Shown: piece after piece, positions 1 through 5,469 of the stretch
How the letters are laid out: every line of letters begins with the position of its first letter
How positions within the stretch are numbered: the stretch's first letter is position 1
Assembly: GCA_021823875.1 (NCBI GenBank)
Contig: JAKAMD010000139.1
Location: forward strand, 1 to 8,472
Source of the DNA: Pseudomonadota bacterium
GTDB lineage: Bacteria; Pseudomonadota; Alphaproteobacteria; Rhizobiales; Xanthobacteraceae
Direction: 5' to 3'
DNA: 8,472 bases
Translations under genes and position numbers: made by a program
The notes under the pieces: model-generated
What the model saw: the letters and a program-made list of their open reading frames with translations, nothing else
Databases searched by the model: none
What the model was told of the DNA's origin: nothing

Positions 1-558
1 GGCACTGGCGACATAGAGCTGTTCCTCGTCACGCCGGCCACGCTCTGCATTCCCGGTTCAAATACCATCACCGACCAATTCGATCAGGCCGCCGGGCCGG
101 ATGGCCGCGCCGCCGGCAAATGCCTGGGCCTGCCGGTCAAGGCCAGCACGTCGGCGATCCTGGTGCCGGAGGAAAAGGACCTTCAGTCCATTTACCCGCA
201 ATGGGCCACGTTCTTCGGCAAGACGCCCGCCCTCATCCAGTCGATCCGCTATGCCGGACCGTACGACTTCAAGGACGACATTCTCGTGCCGCTGCCGCGC
301 GGCGTGCGCAGAGCGCTAAACGCGGACAAGTCCGGAAACATAATGGACCACTTCAATCCGCCGCTGCTGCCCCAATACAAGCCGGCTTGCCTCAAGAAAC
401 CGGACCGAGGTCCCTGCAAAGGCAGCTTTGAAGCCTATTACTTCGACAGCAAAAGCCGGCACTGCAAGGCGTTCATCTGGGGCGGCTGTCAGGGCGAGGT
501 TCCGTTTGAGACCCAGCAGGATTGCGAGAGGACGTGTTTTACACCGTTGCCGGAATAG
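1..558 (+). CDS. Kunitz/BPTI-domain protein, 5' end missing
   Basis: The frame is open from the first base, so this is the last 185 codons of a longer gene. The GTG at 163 is only an internal codon. Visible residues 130-179 form a Kunitz domain: six cysteines at 130, 139, 155, 163, 175 and 179, spaced C-8-C-15-C-7-C-11-C-3-C. BPTI has the same spacing except 12 between the fourth and fifth. The core FIWGGC matches the family F-x-[YW]-G-G-C. The reactive loop reads GPC-K-G, so P1 is Lys140, as in BPTI, which predicts inhibition of trypsin-like serine proteases. Residues 1-129 are unrecognised and carry two more cysteines (16, 41). Three disulfides imply export, but any signal peptide lies outside the window. 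Domain identity is very likely; the target protease is unknown. Confidence 0.85.
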   Translation, partial: GTGDIELFLVTPATLCIPGSNTITDQFDQAAGPDGRAAGKCLGLPVKASTSAILVPEEKDLQSIYPQWATFFGKTPALIQSIRYAGPYDFKDDILVPLPRGVRRALNADKSGNIMDHFNPPLLPQYKPACLKKPDRGPCKGSFEAYYFDSKSRHCKAFIWGGCQGEVPFETQQDCERTCFTPLPE

Positions 559-681
559 CAAGAGGCGGCACAGGAACATTCAAGGCGAACGGTTGCAACA
601 TCGCCCTGAACGATTTGAGTGGCAGTCCTATCGATGGAGCGGCGGCGGAATCGGCAACCGCGGACCCAGAGGCAGAATCAC

Positions 682-972
682 ATGACCCAGGAAACTGAGC
701 GCCCCACTCTGTCCATACGGCCGTCGAAGGCCGCGTCGCGCGCGGGCATCATCATGCTGATTTTCATGTTCCTGTTCGGCATCGGATTTTCATTCCTCGT
801 CGGGAACGTCCTGTATGAAAACGAGGCTCCGACAGGCTTCGCCTTTGTGTTCATCGTTTTCATGATCGGGTGGTTTGGAATCGTGATCTATCTCTTGATT
901 TACAATTTCCAGAATCTGAAGCGCGAAAAAGGCGTGCCGCTCATCGAAATTGACGTCAGCAAGGATCAATGA
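682..972 (+). CDS. Small two-helix inner-membrane protein, function unknown
   Basis: A 96-residue protein. The frame is open upstream to 619, but the ATG at 682 is preferred because an AGAGG lies at 669-673 and the upstream residues are basic and low in hydrophobicity. A short polar head (MTQETERPTLSIRPSK) is followed by two hydrophobic segments, about residues 21-44 and 52-76, joined by a short loop containing YENEAP. The charged tail ends EIDVSKDQ. This is the layout of a small inner-membrane protein with two spanning helices. I recognise no family. It lies 123 bp after the Kunitz gene on the same strand and could be cotranscribed with it, but nothing shows that the two work together. Confidence 0.75.
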   Translation: MTQETERPTLSIRPSKAASRAGIIMLIFMFLFGIGFSFLVGNVLYENEAPTGFAFVFIVFMIGWFGIVIYLLIYNFQNLKREKGVPLIEIDVSKDQ

Positions 973-1074
973 GCCATTTTTGTTGGAGGTGACGGCTGGC
1001 CTGTTCGATCTTGTGCATCGATCGCCAGGGATGGTTTTAAGTTCGAGCGTCAAGGGCTGAGCGGATCGATGGTG

Positions 1075-1099
1075 CGCACGGCGAACATGACGCCGTGCG
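1075..1099. repeat. Perfect 9-bp inverted repeat, 7-nt loop
   Basis: CGCACGGCG at 1075-1083 and its exact complement CGCCGTGCG at 1091-1099 flank the loop AACATGA. It lies in the 247-bp gap between the membrane-protein gene ending at 972 and the minus-strand gene ending at 1220. No T-run follows on either strand, so it may be a factor-dependent terminator hairpin, a transcript-end stabiliser or a protein-binding site. Apart from this repeat and the hairpin at 1201-1219, I see nothing else in that gap. Confidence 0.5.
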
Positions 1100-1200
1100 G
1101 CTCATGACGGATACGGTTGAAATCATCGTCTGATATCCGCCCGCGGCAATAAAACGGACGCCGCCCGAACCGAATTTATGAGGACGCGGCCTGGAACCAG

Positions 1201-1219
1201 GCGGAGCGAAGCGCTCCGC
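1201..1219 (-). terminator. Hairpin directly after stop codon of exported-protein gene
   Basis: GCGGAGCG at 1201-1208 and CGCTCCGC at 1212-1219 form a perfect 8-bp stem with a 3-nt loop. It begins on the base after the TGA (1220-1222) of the minus-strand gene. No T-run follows on the minus strand, so it is a candidate transcript-end hairpin and not a proven intrinsic terminator. Confidence 0.4.
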
Positions 1220-1543
1220 TCAGCGGGCATCCCGCCCGTACGGACTGAACAGGCGGTTGACGCCGGAATTGTACTGAGCGTCGAACGAGCTTTGCGCATT
1301 ACGCGCGCCGAACTGGACCGACGTGCCGCCCGGGGCGCGCATGGTCACGCTGCCATCGTGGCTGGTGGTGCCTTGTAGCTGCTGGTCGGGGTCCTGGAAC
1401 TGGGCGCCGCCGGCAGCTGTGGAGCCATCGGCCGTGCTGAAGGTGAAGGCATGCGCTACCTGCGCTGCGCCGAGCGTGACGCCGAGCGCGGCGATGGCGA
1501 TCAGGGCGGCTTGCGGCAGGCGGCGCGAAAAGGTCAGCGGCAT
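1220..1543 (-). CDS. Small exported protein with Sec signal peptide, function unknown
   Basis: A 107-residue protein read from the ATG at 1543. An upstream in-frame start at 1582 would put 13 extra polar residues before the signal peptide. The sequence GGGGTAAA lies about 6 bases upstream of the ATG as a possible weak ribosome site. Residues 1-32 are a typical Sec signal: basic start MPLTFSRR, a long Ala/Leu/Ile core and a predicted cleavage after AHA (residue 32). The mature part of about 75 residues is rich in Gly, Gln, Ser, Thr and Asp, has no cysteine, and ends LFSPYGRDAR. Predicted location is the periplasm or outside the cell. I recognise no family. It is divergent from the gene at 1694, and a palindrome (1589-1605) lies between the two. 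Confidence 0.75.
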   Translation of the reverse strand: MPLTFSRRLPQAALIAIAALGVTLGAAQVAHAFTFSTADGSTAAGGAQFQDPDQQLQGTTSHDGSVTMRAPGGTSVQFGARNAQSSFDAQYNSGVNRLFSPYGRDAR

Positions 1544-1588
1544 AACGGCTTTACCCCGGTTTTCAGGTCCAACCCGATTCAATTAGGC

Positions 1589-1605
1589 GCCGACATTATG
1601 TCGGC
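1589..1605. promoter_or_regulatory. 17-bp palindrome in divergent promoter region (candidate operator)
   Basis: GCCGACA (1589-1595), a TTA spacer, then TGTCGGC (1599-1605) make a perfect inverted repeat with 7-bp arms. It lies 46 bp before the minus-strand start at 1543 and 89 bp before the plus-strand start at 1694. The position and the short odd spacer fit a dimeric repressor or activator site better than an RNA hairpin. The regulator is unknown. Confidence 0.4.
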
Positions 1606-1693
1606 ATAGCGGCAATCCGTCGCTGCATGGCTGCACGGATAACCCTGGCGCGCTCTTTGCGTCTCTGCCTAACATTACAGCAGGGGGAACCCC

Positions 1694-1918
1694 ATGCCAA
1701 CCACGCTACCTGAAGGCAAGCCGGACGGGCGTTTGGAAGGTATCAACGCTCGGCTGGGTGCACGCTTGACCGCCCGTTTGGCGGTCGCGTTGAAGTTCGC
1801 CATGGTCGTATCGGTGCTTTTGTTGGCCGCGACGGTGCAGATCTCGCTGCAGATCTACGCTGCCATGCCGCATCACACGATTGGCCAGATGATGGTGATG
1901 CTGGAAAAGCAACGCTGA
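1694..1918 (+). CDS. Small MPTxLP-type single-helix protein, copy 1
   Basis: A 74-residue protein with a strong ribosome site (AGGGGG at about 1683-1688). The N-terminal 30 residues are polar and rich in Arg and Gly. One hydrophobic segment follows at about 31-56 and then a short tail with several Met and a basic end (LEKQR). It could be a membrane-anchored small protein; the IYA-A at the end of the hydrophobic stretch would also allow signal-peptidase cleavage. It is clearly related to the next small gene, 2330-2518: both begin MPTxLP, and residues 31-59 here match 15 of 29 positions of residues 19-47 there, including AM..SVLL.AA.VQI..Q. I recognise no named family. The frame stays open for 60 codons after the TGA (see 1919-2329). 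Confidence 0.65.
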   Translation: MPTTLPEGKPDGRLEGINARLGARLTARLAVALKFAMVVSVLLLAATVQISLQIYAAMPHHTIGQMMVMLEKQR

Positions 1919-2329
1919 CGGGCGGGACTTACGCGTAACCCTCGCAGCGCGGGATCGGTCACGCGCGGGCTATTGATGTTGTTTGCCCAATGGCGCTCCG
2001 ACCCGGCGCAGCAGCTTGCCGTCATCTACGACGAGAGCGATGAAATCGCGGCCTTGAACGAGGCCGGCGCAGCGCCGCCGCGCAGCGGGCATCCGGCCTA
2101 AGCGTCAGGCCAGGCGCGGCAATCGCGGTGATCGCAGCGTGCCGCCAGCGGCGAAACGATAACGGCACGGCGGCCCCATCCCGGTGACGATGGTTTCCAT
2201 TGGTTCACCATGACACGCGAATATTGACGCTGCATGGCGGCATGCGGCCGCCGCGTAACGAGACCGAAACGGGTGGCGCGGTATTTGCTTAGCCGTGCTT
2301 GGGCCTATCGATTATCGGACGAGGTACCT
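1919..2329. other. 411-bp stretch between the two MPTxLP genes
   Basis: No confident gene. The frame of the preceding gene continues past its TGA for 60 sense codons to a TAA at 2099-2101, and the possible short gene 1976-2101 lies inside this stretch. At 2183-2209 an imperfect hairpin pairs GGTGA with TCACC and ATGG with CCAT. A longer reading of the downstream gene would start at 2234, but it lacks a ribosome site and the added residues look non-coding. Otherwise I see nothing. Confidence 0.4.
1976..2101 (+). CDS. Possible 41-residue open frame, or decayed 3' end of the preceding gene
   Basis: ATG at 1976 to TAA at 2099-2101, in the same frame as the MPTxLP copy 1 gene and downstream of its TGA. 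The predicted peptide (MLFAQWRSDPAQQLAVIYDE, then SDEIAALNEAGAAPPRSGHPA) has a plausible soluble composition with a block of acidic residues. No good ribosome site is seen. It could be a real small gene, a remnant of an originally longer protein interrupted by the TGA, or chance in GC-rich DNA. I do not recognise it. Confidence 0.22.
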   Translation: MLFAQWRSDPAQQLAVIYDESDEIAALNEAGAAPPRSGHPA

Positions 2330-2518
2330 ATGCCGACCCACTTGCCGCTAGGCGGCCACCGGAAGAATTCCGGACGCGCGAGCTTCGCATTGTCATCTGC
2401 CATGCTGACGTCGGTGCTGCTGTTTGCGGCGCTGGTGCAAATCACTGAACAGCTTCACTTTTCGACGCCTGCCTACGCGCAAATTGATACGACAGAAACG
2501 CCAACCGTGACACGCTGA
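2330..2518 (+). CDS. Small MPTxLP-type single-helix protein, copy 2
   Basis: A 62-residue protein read from the ATG at 2330, which has GAGG at 2321-2324 just upstream. A basic head (HRKNSGR) precedes a hydrophobic segment at about 19-38. A possible signal-peptidase site, AYA before Gln51, would release only a 12-residue Thr-rich peptide. The head MPTHLP and the core AM..SVLL.AA.VQI..Q are shared with the gene at 1694-1918, so the two are probably diverged duplicates. Function is unknown: a small envelope protein or a short exported peptide are the two readings. Paired hairpins follow its stop codon. Confidence 0.62.
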   Translation: MPTHLPLGGHRKNSGRASFALSSAMLTSVLLFAALVQITEQLHFSTPAYAQIDTTETPTVTR

Positions 2519-2565
2519 TATCGCGAACGCGATACCCACTGAACCCGGCTCGGGAGACGAGCCGG
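2519..2565 (+). terminator. Two tandem hairpins after MPTxLP copy 2 (candidate terminator)
   Basis: The first begins right after the TGA: TATCGC (2519-2524), loop GAAC, GCGATA (2529-2534). The second is CCGGCTCG (2545-2552), loop GGAGA, CGAGCCGG (2558-2565), a perfect 8-bp GC-rich stem. The next gene (2604-2789) is convergent, so the pair could end transcripts from both sides. Neither strand has a clear T-run. Confidence 0.45.
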
Positions 2566-2603
2566 TGGTCATATCTGTGCTGCCGTGGCGAGGTGCGGCG
2601 CGC

Positions 2604-2789
2604 TCAGTGCACGCTGGCGCTGGCGGAGTGCCGGAGCCGCTCGATCTCTTCTTTAACCGCCAATTTTTTCCGCTTGAGTTCCACTATCTTCAGATCATCG
2701 ACCGCGGGATGGGCCAGGCAATCGTTGATTTCTTCTTGTAGCGCCTGATGCCGTTTCTCGAGTTCCGCAAGGTGCGATTGCATCGACAT
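2604..2789 (-). CDS. YdcH/DUF465 family small coiled-coil protein
   Basis: A 61-residue protein. It starts at the ATG at 2789, where GAGGAG lies 9 bases upstream; a second ATG at 2783 is too far from that site. The frame is open well upstream (to 3098), but the extra residues look non-coding, and a TATGAT -10-like element (2829-2834, minus strand) would lie inside them. The sequence begins MSMQSHLAELEKRHQALQEE, continues with a short loop AHPAVDD, then the conserved basic block LKIVELKRKKLAVKEEIERL. This is the two-helix hairpin of the DUF465 (YdcH) family, whose biochemical role is not established. Divergent from a second DUF465 gene at 3020. Confidence 0.85.
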   Translation of the reverse strand: MSMQSHLAELEKRHQALQEEINDCLAHPAVDDLKIVELKRKKLAVKEEIERLRHSASASVH

Positions 2790-2901
2790 GCACAATGTCT
2801 CCTCAATCAGTGGCTCTAAGCAAAAATCATCATACTCCATATTTTGAGCGCGGGCGACGGCATTGTTGCCGCGCCCACGGCCAGCCGGCATAAAGTGCTT
2901 T

Positions 2902-2921
2902 TTTACCGGTTGTTTACCGGT
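2902..2921. promoter_or_regulatory. Two direct TTTACCGGT repeats, one helical turn apart
   Basis: TTTACCGGT occurs at 2902-2910 and again at 2913-2921, start to start 11 bp. Both copies would therefore face the same side of the helix. The pair lies in the intergenic region between the two divergent DUF465 genes and ends 9 bp before the candidate -35 at 2931, where an activator commonly binds. The binding protein is unknown. Confidence 0.4.
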
Positions 2922-2930
2922 GACCCGCGC

Positions 2931-2959
2931 TTGAACCCGCTTGTGGAAAACGCGATACT
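2931..2959 (+). promoter_or_regulatory. Candidate sigma70-type promoter for plus-strand DUF465 gene
   Basis: TTGAAC (2931-2936) and GATACT (2954-2959) are separated by 17 bp; each matches 4 of 6 positions of the housekeeping consensus. Transcription would start near 2966, giving a leader of about 54 nt to the ATG at 3020. Direct repeats lie just upstream. Confidence 0.35.
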
Positions 2960-3019
2960 TCACGCCATTGCAGGCTCCTTTGCAGATATCCCCGGGGCTT
3001 GGCAGAACCAGCGGTGGCA

Positions 3020-3226
3020 ATGACCCACGAGGAAGAGCGCGAGTTGCGGGAGCTTTTGGCGCGCCTGCAGCAGGAACATCGCGATCTGGACGCCGCAATC
3101 GTGGCGTTAGCGGAGTCGCCGGGGTCCGATGTGATCCAGGTGCAGCGTCTCAAGAAGCGCAAGCTCGTGCTGCGCGATCGCATTCGCGCCGTCGAAGATC
3201 AGCTCACGCCGGATATCATCGCCTAA
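3020..3226 (+). CDS. YdcH/DUF465 family small coiled-coil protein, second copy
   Basis: A 68-residue protein from the ATG at 3020. A TTG at 2999 would add seven residues (MAEPAVA) and cannot be excluded, because neither start has a clear Shine-Dalgarno sequence. The sequence MTHEEERELRELLARLQQEH forms the first helix; a short loop (ESPGSD) leads to the family block VQRLKKRKLVLRDRIRAVED, and the end LTPDIIA looks conserved in rhizobial members as far as I recall. It shares the layout of the divergent neighbour at 2604-2789, particularly the [EQ][LR]K[RK][RK]KL core, but they are clearly different subfamilies. Cytoplasmic, role unknown. It converges with the GGDEF gene across a 68-bp gap holding only a weak 5-bp hairpin (3253-3267). 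Confidence 0.85.
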   Translation: MTHEEERELRELLARLQQEHRDLDAAIVALAESPGSDVIQVQRLKKRKLVLRDRIRAVEDQLTPDIIA

Positions 3227-3294
3227 GGATTTTTGTGCCGCCGCTCCGGAACGCGGCCGAACGCCGCAAGCCTGCAGCGATCGCGGCGGTAAAC

Positions 3295-3897
3295 TTATCC
3301 GCGCCGCTCGCGCTTGCGCGCATACATGGCGCGGTCGGCAAGCTCGATCAGCGCAGCAGGCTCGATCGCCGGGTCGAGCGGCACGGTGCCGGCGCTGGCG
3401 CCGACTGCCAAGCGCTCCGACCCGTGGGTGATGCTGGCCGCTTCGATGACTTTCTCCAAGTCCCGGGCCTTGGCCGCCGCCTGCGCATCGTTGATGTGCC
3501 AGAGCAGCGTACCGAACTCGTCGCCGCCGAGCCGTCCCACCACGTCGGACGCCCGCACATGCGCGGCGAGCCCGTCCGCCACCACCTTGAGCAATTTGTC
3601 GCCGACGGCATGGCCATGGCGGTCGTTGATCACCTTGAAGCCGTCGAGATCGATGAACATCAGGACCGCCGGCGTGCCGTAGCGACCCACATAGGCCAGC
3701 GCGCGCTTGAGCTCGCGCTCGAAACCGCGCCGGTTGAGAACATCGAGCAGCGGATCGATGTCGGCGCGCGCCTCCAGCTCGGCAATTTGCCATTCGGCGC
3801 GCAGCAGTTCCTCTTTCAACCGGGCGATTTCCGCGCGCAGGTCCGCCGCCGTCGTTGCGGCAGCACCTGCCGATCCTTCACCGCCGTCCCGATCCAC
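3295..3897 (-). CDS. GGDEF diguanylate cyclase with coiled-coil N terminus
   Basis: A 200-residue protein, predicted to make cyclic di-GMP from two GTP in the cytoplasm. It starts at a GTG (3897) with GGAAGG about 7 bases upstream. Residues 19-45 are a charged, probably coiled-coil helix (LRAEIARLKEELLRAEWQIAE) and may drive dimerisation. The catalytic domain runs from about 46 to 198: DPLLDVLNRRGFE (48-60), the metal-binding FIDLDGF (81-87), NDRHGHAVGDKLL (91-103) and the active-site GGDEF at 124-128. An RxxD inhibitory site (RASD, 115-118) lies five residues before GGDEF, as expected for product feedback. No PAS, receiver or membrane segment is present, so the input signal is not visible. 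It lies 88 bp after the purine gene on the same strand. Confidence 0.92.
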   Translation of the reverse strand: MDRDGGEGSAGAAATTAADLRAEIARLKEELLRAEWQIAELEARADIDPLLDVLNRRGFERELKRALAYVGRYGTPAVLMFIDLDGFKVINDRHGHAVGDKLLKVVADGLAAHVRASDVVGRLGGDEFGTLLWHINDAQAAAKARDLEKVIEAASITHGSERLAVGASAGTVPLDPAIEPAALIELADRAMYARKRERRG

Positions 3898-3985
3898 CTG
3901 CTGCCTTCCGCGAATCTACCTGAAGTCGCATGATACCGCGTTTCGCGGACCTGCGGAGAGCGGAAAGCCTCGATCGGGGTCTAAT

Positions 3986-5299
3986 TCAGAGCATTATCGT
4001 ATTCACGGTCCGGTTTTCGATCTCGCCACGCACATGGGCGTAGAGGCGCGGATTGCGGGCCGACAGGATCTGCAGGGCCGCCAGCACGGCATTGGCCGGC
4101 TCCATCACGGTCATCACCGGCACCGCGCTTGGGCCCCGCAGCGACGACCAGACGTCTTCGTGGAAATCCTTGGCGCTGGCCGGCACCGTGATCACCGGGA
4201 TGTTCGACAGCGCCGACAACACCGGCCCGGCACCGTTCGAGCGGCCGATATTGGCGATCACCACCGTGTCGGGCACTTCCTGCGCCATGCGGTACAGCGT
4301 GTGGGCACCCCTGACCGGCTCCTTGTGGATCGAGCAAGTCACCACCGTCATCAGGTCCTTCAGCTCACCGAGCGCTTCCGAGAACGCCTCGGTCTTGTCC
4401 ATCTCCGAGCCGCGCCAAAGGATGATGCGCTGTTGCGGAACGCGGAAACGGCTGGTGACATCGGCCACGTGGCGATACTTCGCCACGACATCGTCGAGCG
4501 CGCCGCCGTCGCGATAGACCTGCTTGTCGATATAGGCGCCGCTTTCCAGCACGCGCCAGGAATCGTTGTCGATCACATCGGCCAGCAGCAGCTTGCCATT
4601 CTTGTCGATGCCAAACTCGACCTTCAGGTCAACCAGCGTGCCGCCCTCGAGCTGCCAGGCCTTTTCCAGGATTAGGAAGGTCTGCCGCAGGATGCGCTGC
4701 ATTTCCGGGAAGAACTTGGCCTCGCCAGCGTGGCTGAAGACCTCCGCGGCCGGCAGCACCAAGAACGGCTCCTGGCCGATCAGCGGCTTGGCGGGGTTGA
4801 ACAGTTTGATCTCTTTGTCTCCGTCGGCGTAGCTCATGAGCGGATCGTCGGAGACCAGCGGCTTGCCCTTCCAGTTCTTGTCCTTGGTCTTGAGATAGAA
4901 CTCGACCAGGAGCTTCGGAAACAGCTGACCCTTGGCGATGTGCGGATTGCGCTTGATGTAGGAGCCATGCGCCTCGCGCCGTGCCACCACCTCGTAAGGC
5001 AGCATGGTGCACTGCGGCGCCAGGAACGAAATCGGGCTGTCCTGCTCGGTGAAACCGACCGGCAGACCGCAGGCCTTCAGCAGACGGAAGACATTGCAGG
5101 TGGTGGCGGTGGCGAGCCGGCCCTTGTCGGGGATGATGTCATGCTTGGCGCCGTCGCCGGCGGTGATGTCGTCCTTCGCGACAACGAGCACCAATTCGGG
5201 ATTGCCGTCGATCCGATGGATCTTCTTGGTCTTTCCCTCTGCGACCAGCGCGCCGGGGGAATGCTTGGCGGCAAAGCGTTCGGTTGTTGGAGCGTCCAC
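3986..5299 (-). CDS. SAICAR synthetase (PurC) fused to class II PurE-like domain, PAICS-like
   Basis: A 437-residue protein starting at a GTG (5299); the ATG at 5313 is out of frame. Residues 15-285 are phosphoribosylaminoimidazole-succinocarboxamide synthase, which joins CAIR and aspartate using ATP in purine synthesis: EGKTKKIH (21-28), DDITAGDG (43-50), ARREAHGSYIKRNP (106-119), DLKVEFG (224-230), LADVIDNDSWR (239-249) and DKQVYRD (258-264). Residues 291-437 resemble the AIR carboxylase half of animal PAICS: GRSNGAGPV (352-360) and DVWSSLR (382-388). Some PurE motifs differ: GSEMD (297-301) where GSxSD is usual, SIHKEP (323-328) where class II enzymes have SAHKGP, and VPA where PAICS has CPP. 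The PurC half looks intact; whether the PurE half carboxylates AIR is uncertain. Divergent from the hydroxylase gene. Confidence 0.9.
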   Translation of the reverse strand: MDAPTTERFAAKHSPGALVAEGKTKKIHRIDGNPELVLVVAKDDITAGDGAKHDIIPDKGRLATATTCNVFRLLKACGLPVGFTEQDSPISFLAPQCTMLPYEVVARREAHGSYIKRNPHIAKGQLFPKLLVEFYLKTKDKNWKGKPLVSDDPLMSYADGDKEIKLFNPAKPLIGQEPFLVLPAAEVFSHAGEAKFFPEMQRILRQTFLILEKAWQLEGGTLVDLKVEFGIDKNGKLLLADVIDNDSWRVLESGAYIDKQVYRDGGALDDVVAKYRHVADVTSRFRVPQQRIILWRGSEMDKTEAFSEALGELKDLMTVVTCSIHKEPVRGAHTLYRMAQEVPDTVVIANIGRSNGAGPVLSALSNIPVITVPASAKDFHEDVWSSLRGPSAVPVMTVMEPANAVLAALQILSARNPRLYAHVRGEIENRTVNTIML

Positions 5300-5346
5300 G
5301 GCTGCGTTCCCATGTTGGTGGTGCGAGAAAAATGGGCCTTAGACAC

Positions 5347-5377
5347 CAATTCGTCCACCCCGCGCAAGCGCGAATTG
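5347..5377. promoter_or_regulatory. Spaced inverted repeat in the purC-fusion/hydroxylase divergent region
   Basis: CAATTCG (5347-5353) and its complement CGAATTG (5371-5377) are separated by 17 bp and enclose a GC-rich centre (CGCGCAAGCGCG, 5361-5372) that is itself a small inverted repeat. It lies 48-78 bp upstream of the purine gene start. It could be an operator or part of that gene's untranslated leader. I see no known purine-regulator consensus. Confidence 0.28.
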
Positions 5378-5469
5378 ACGCAGTCCACCGGCTTCTGCGC
5401 GCCGCGGAAAGCCGCCGGCCCCCGCACTGGCGGCCTGCAACCCCGGCGTGAATGCGCTAGGCTTGTCCC

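Noticed and set aside
163..558. GTG at 163 as the start of the Kunitz gene
   Set aside because: The frame is open to base 1, no ribosome site precedes the GTG, and the residues before it look coding.
2234..2329. Upstream start for MPTxLP copy 2
   Set aside because: It lacks a ribosome site and adds an Arg-rich stretch; the ATG at 2330 has GAGG and gives the MPTxLP start shared with copy 1.
3253..3267. GCGGC/GCCGC hairpin between the convergent DUF465 and GGDEF genes
   Set aside because: Only 5 bp with no T-run; too weak to call a terminator in GC-rich DNA.
2941..3933. Long plus-strand open frame (330 codons) across the GGDEF gene
   Set aside because: It overlaps two well-supported genes, has an Arg/Ala-rich composition typical of antisense frames in GC-rich DNA, and shows no family motif.
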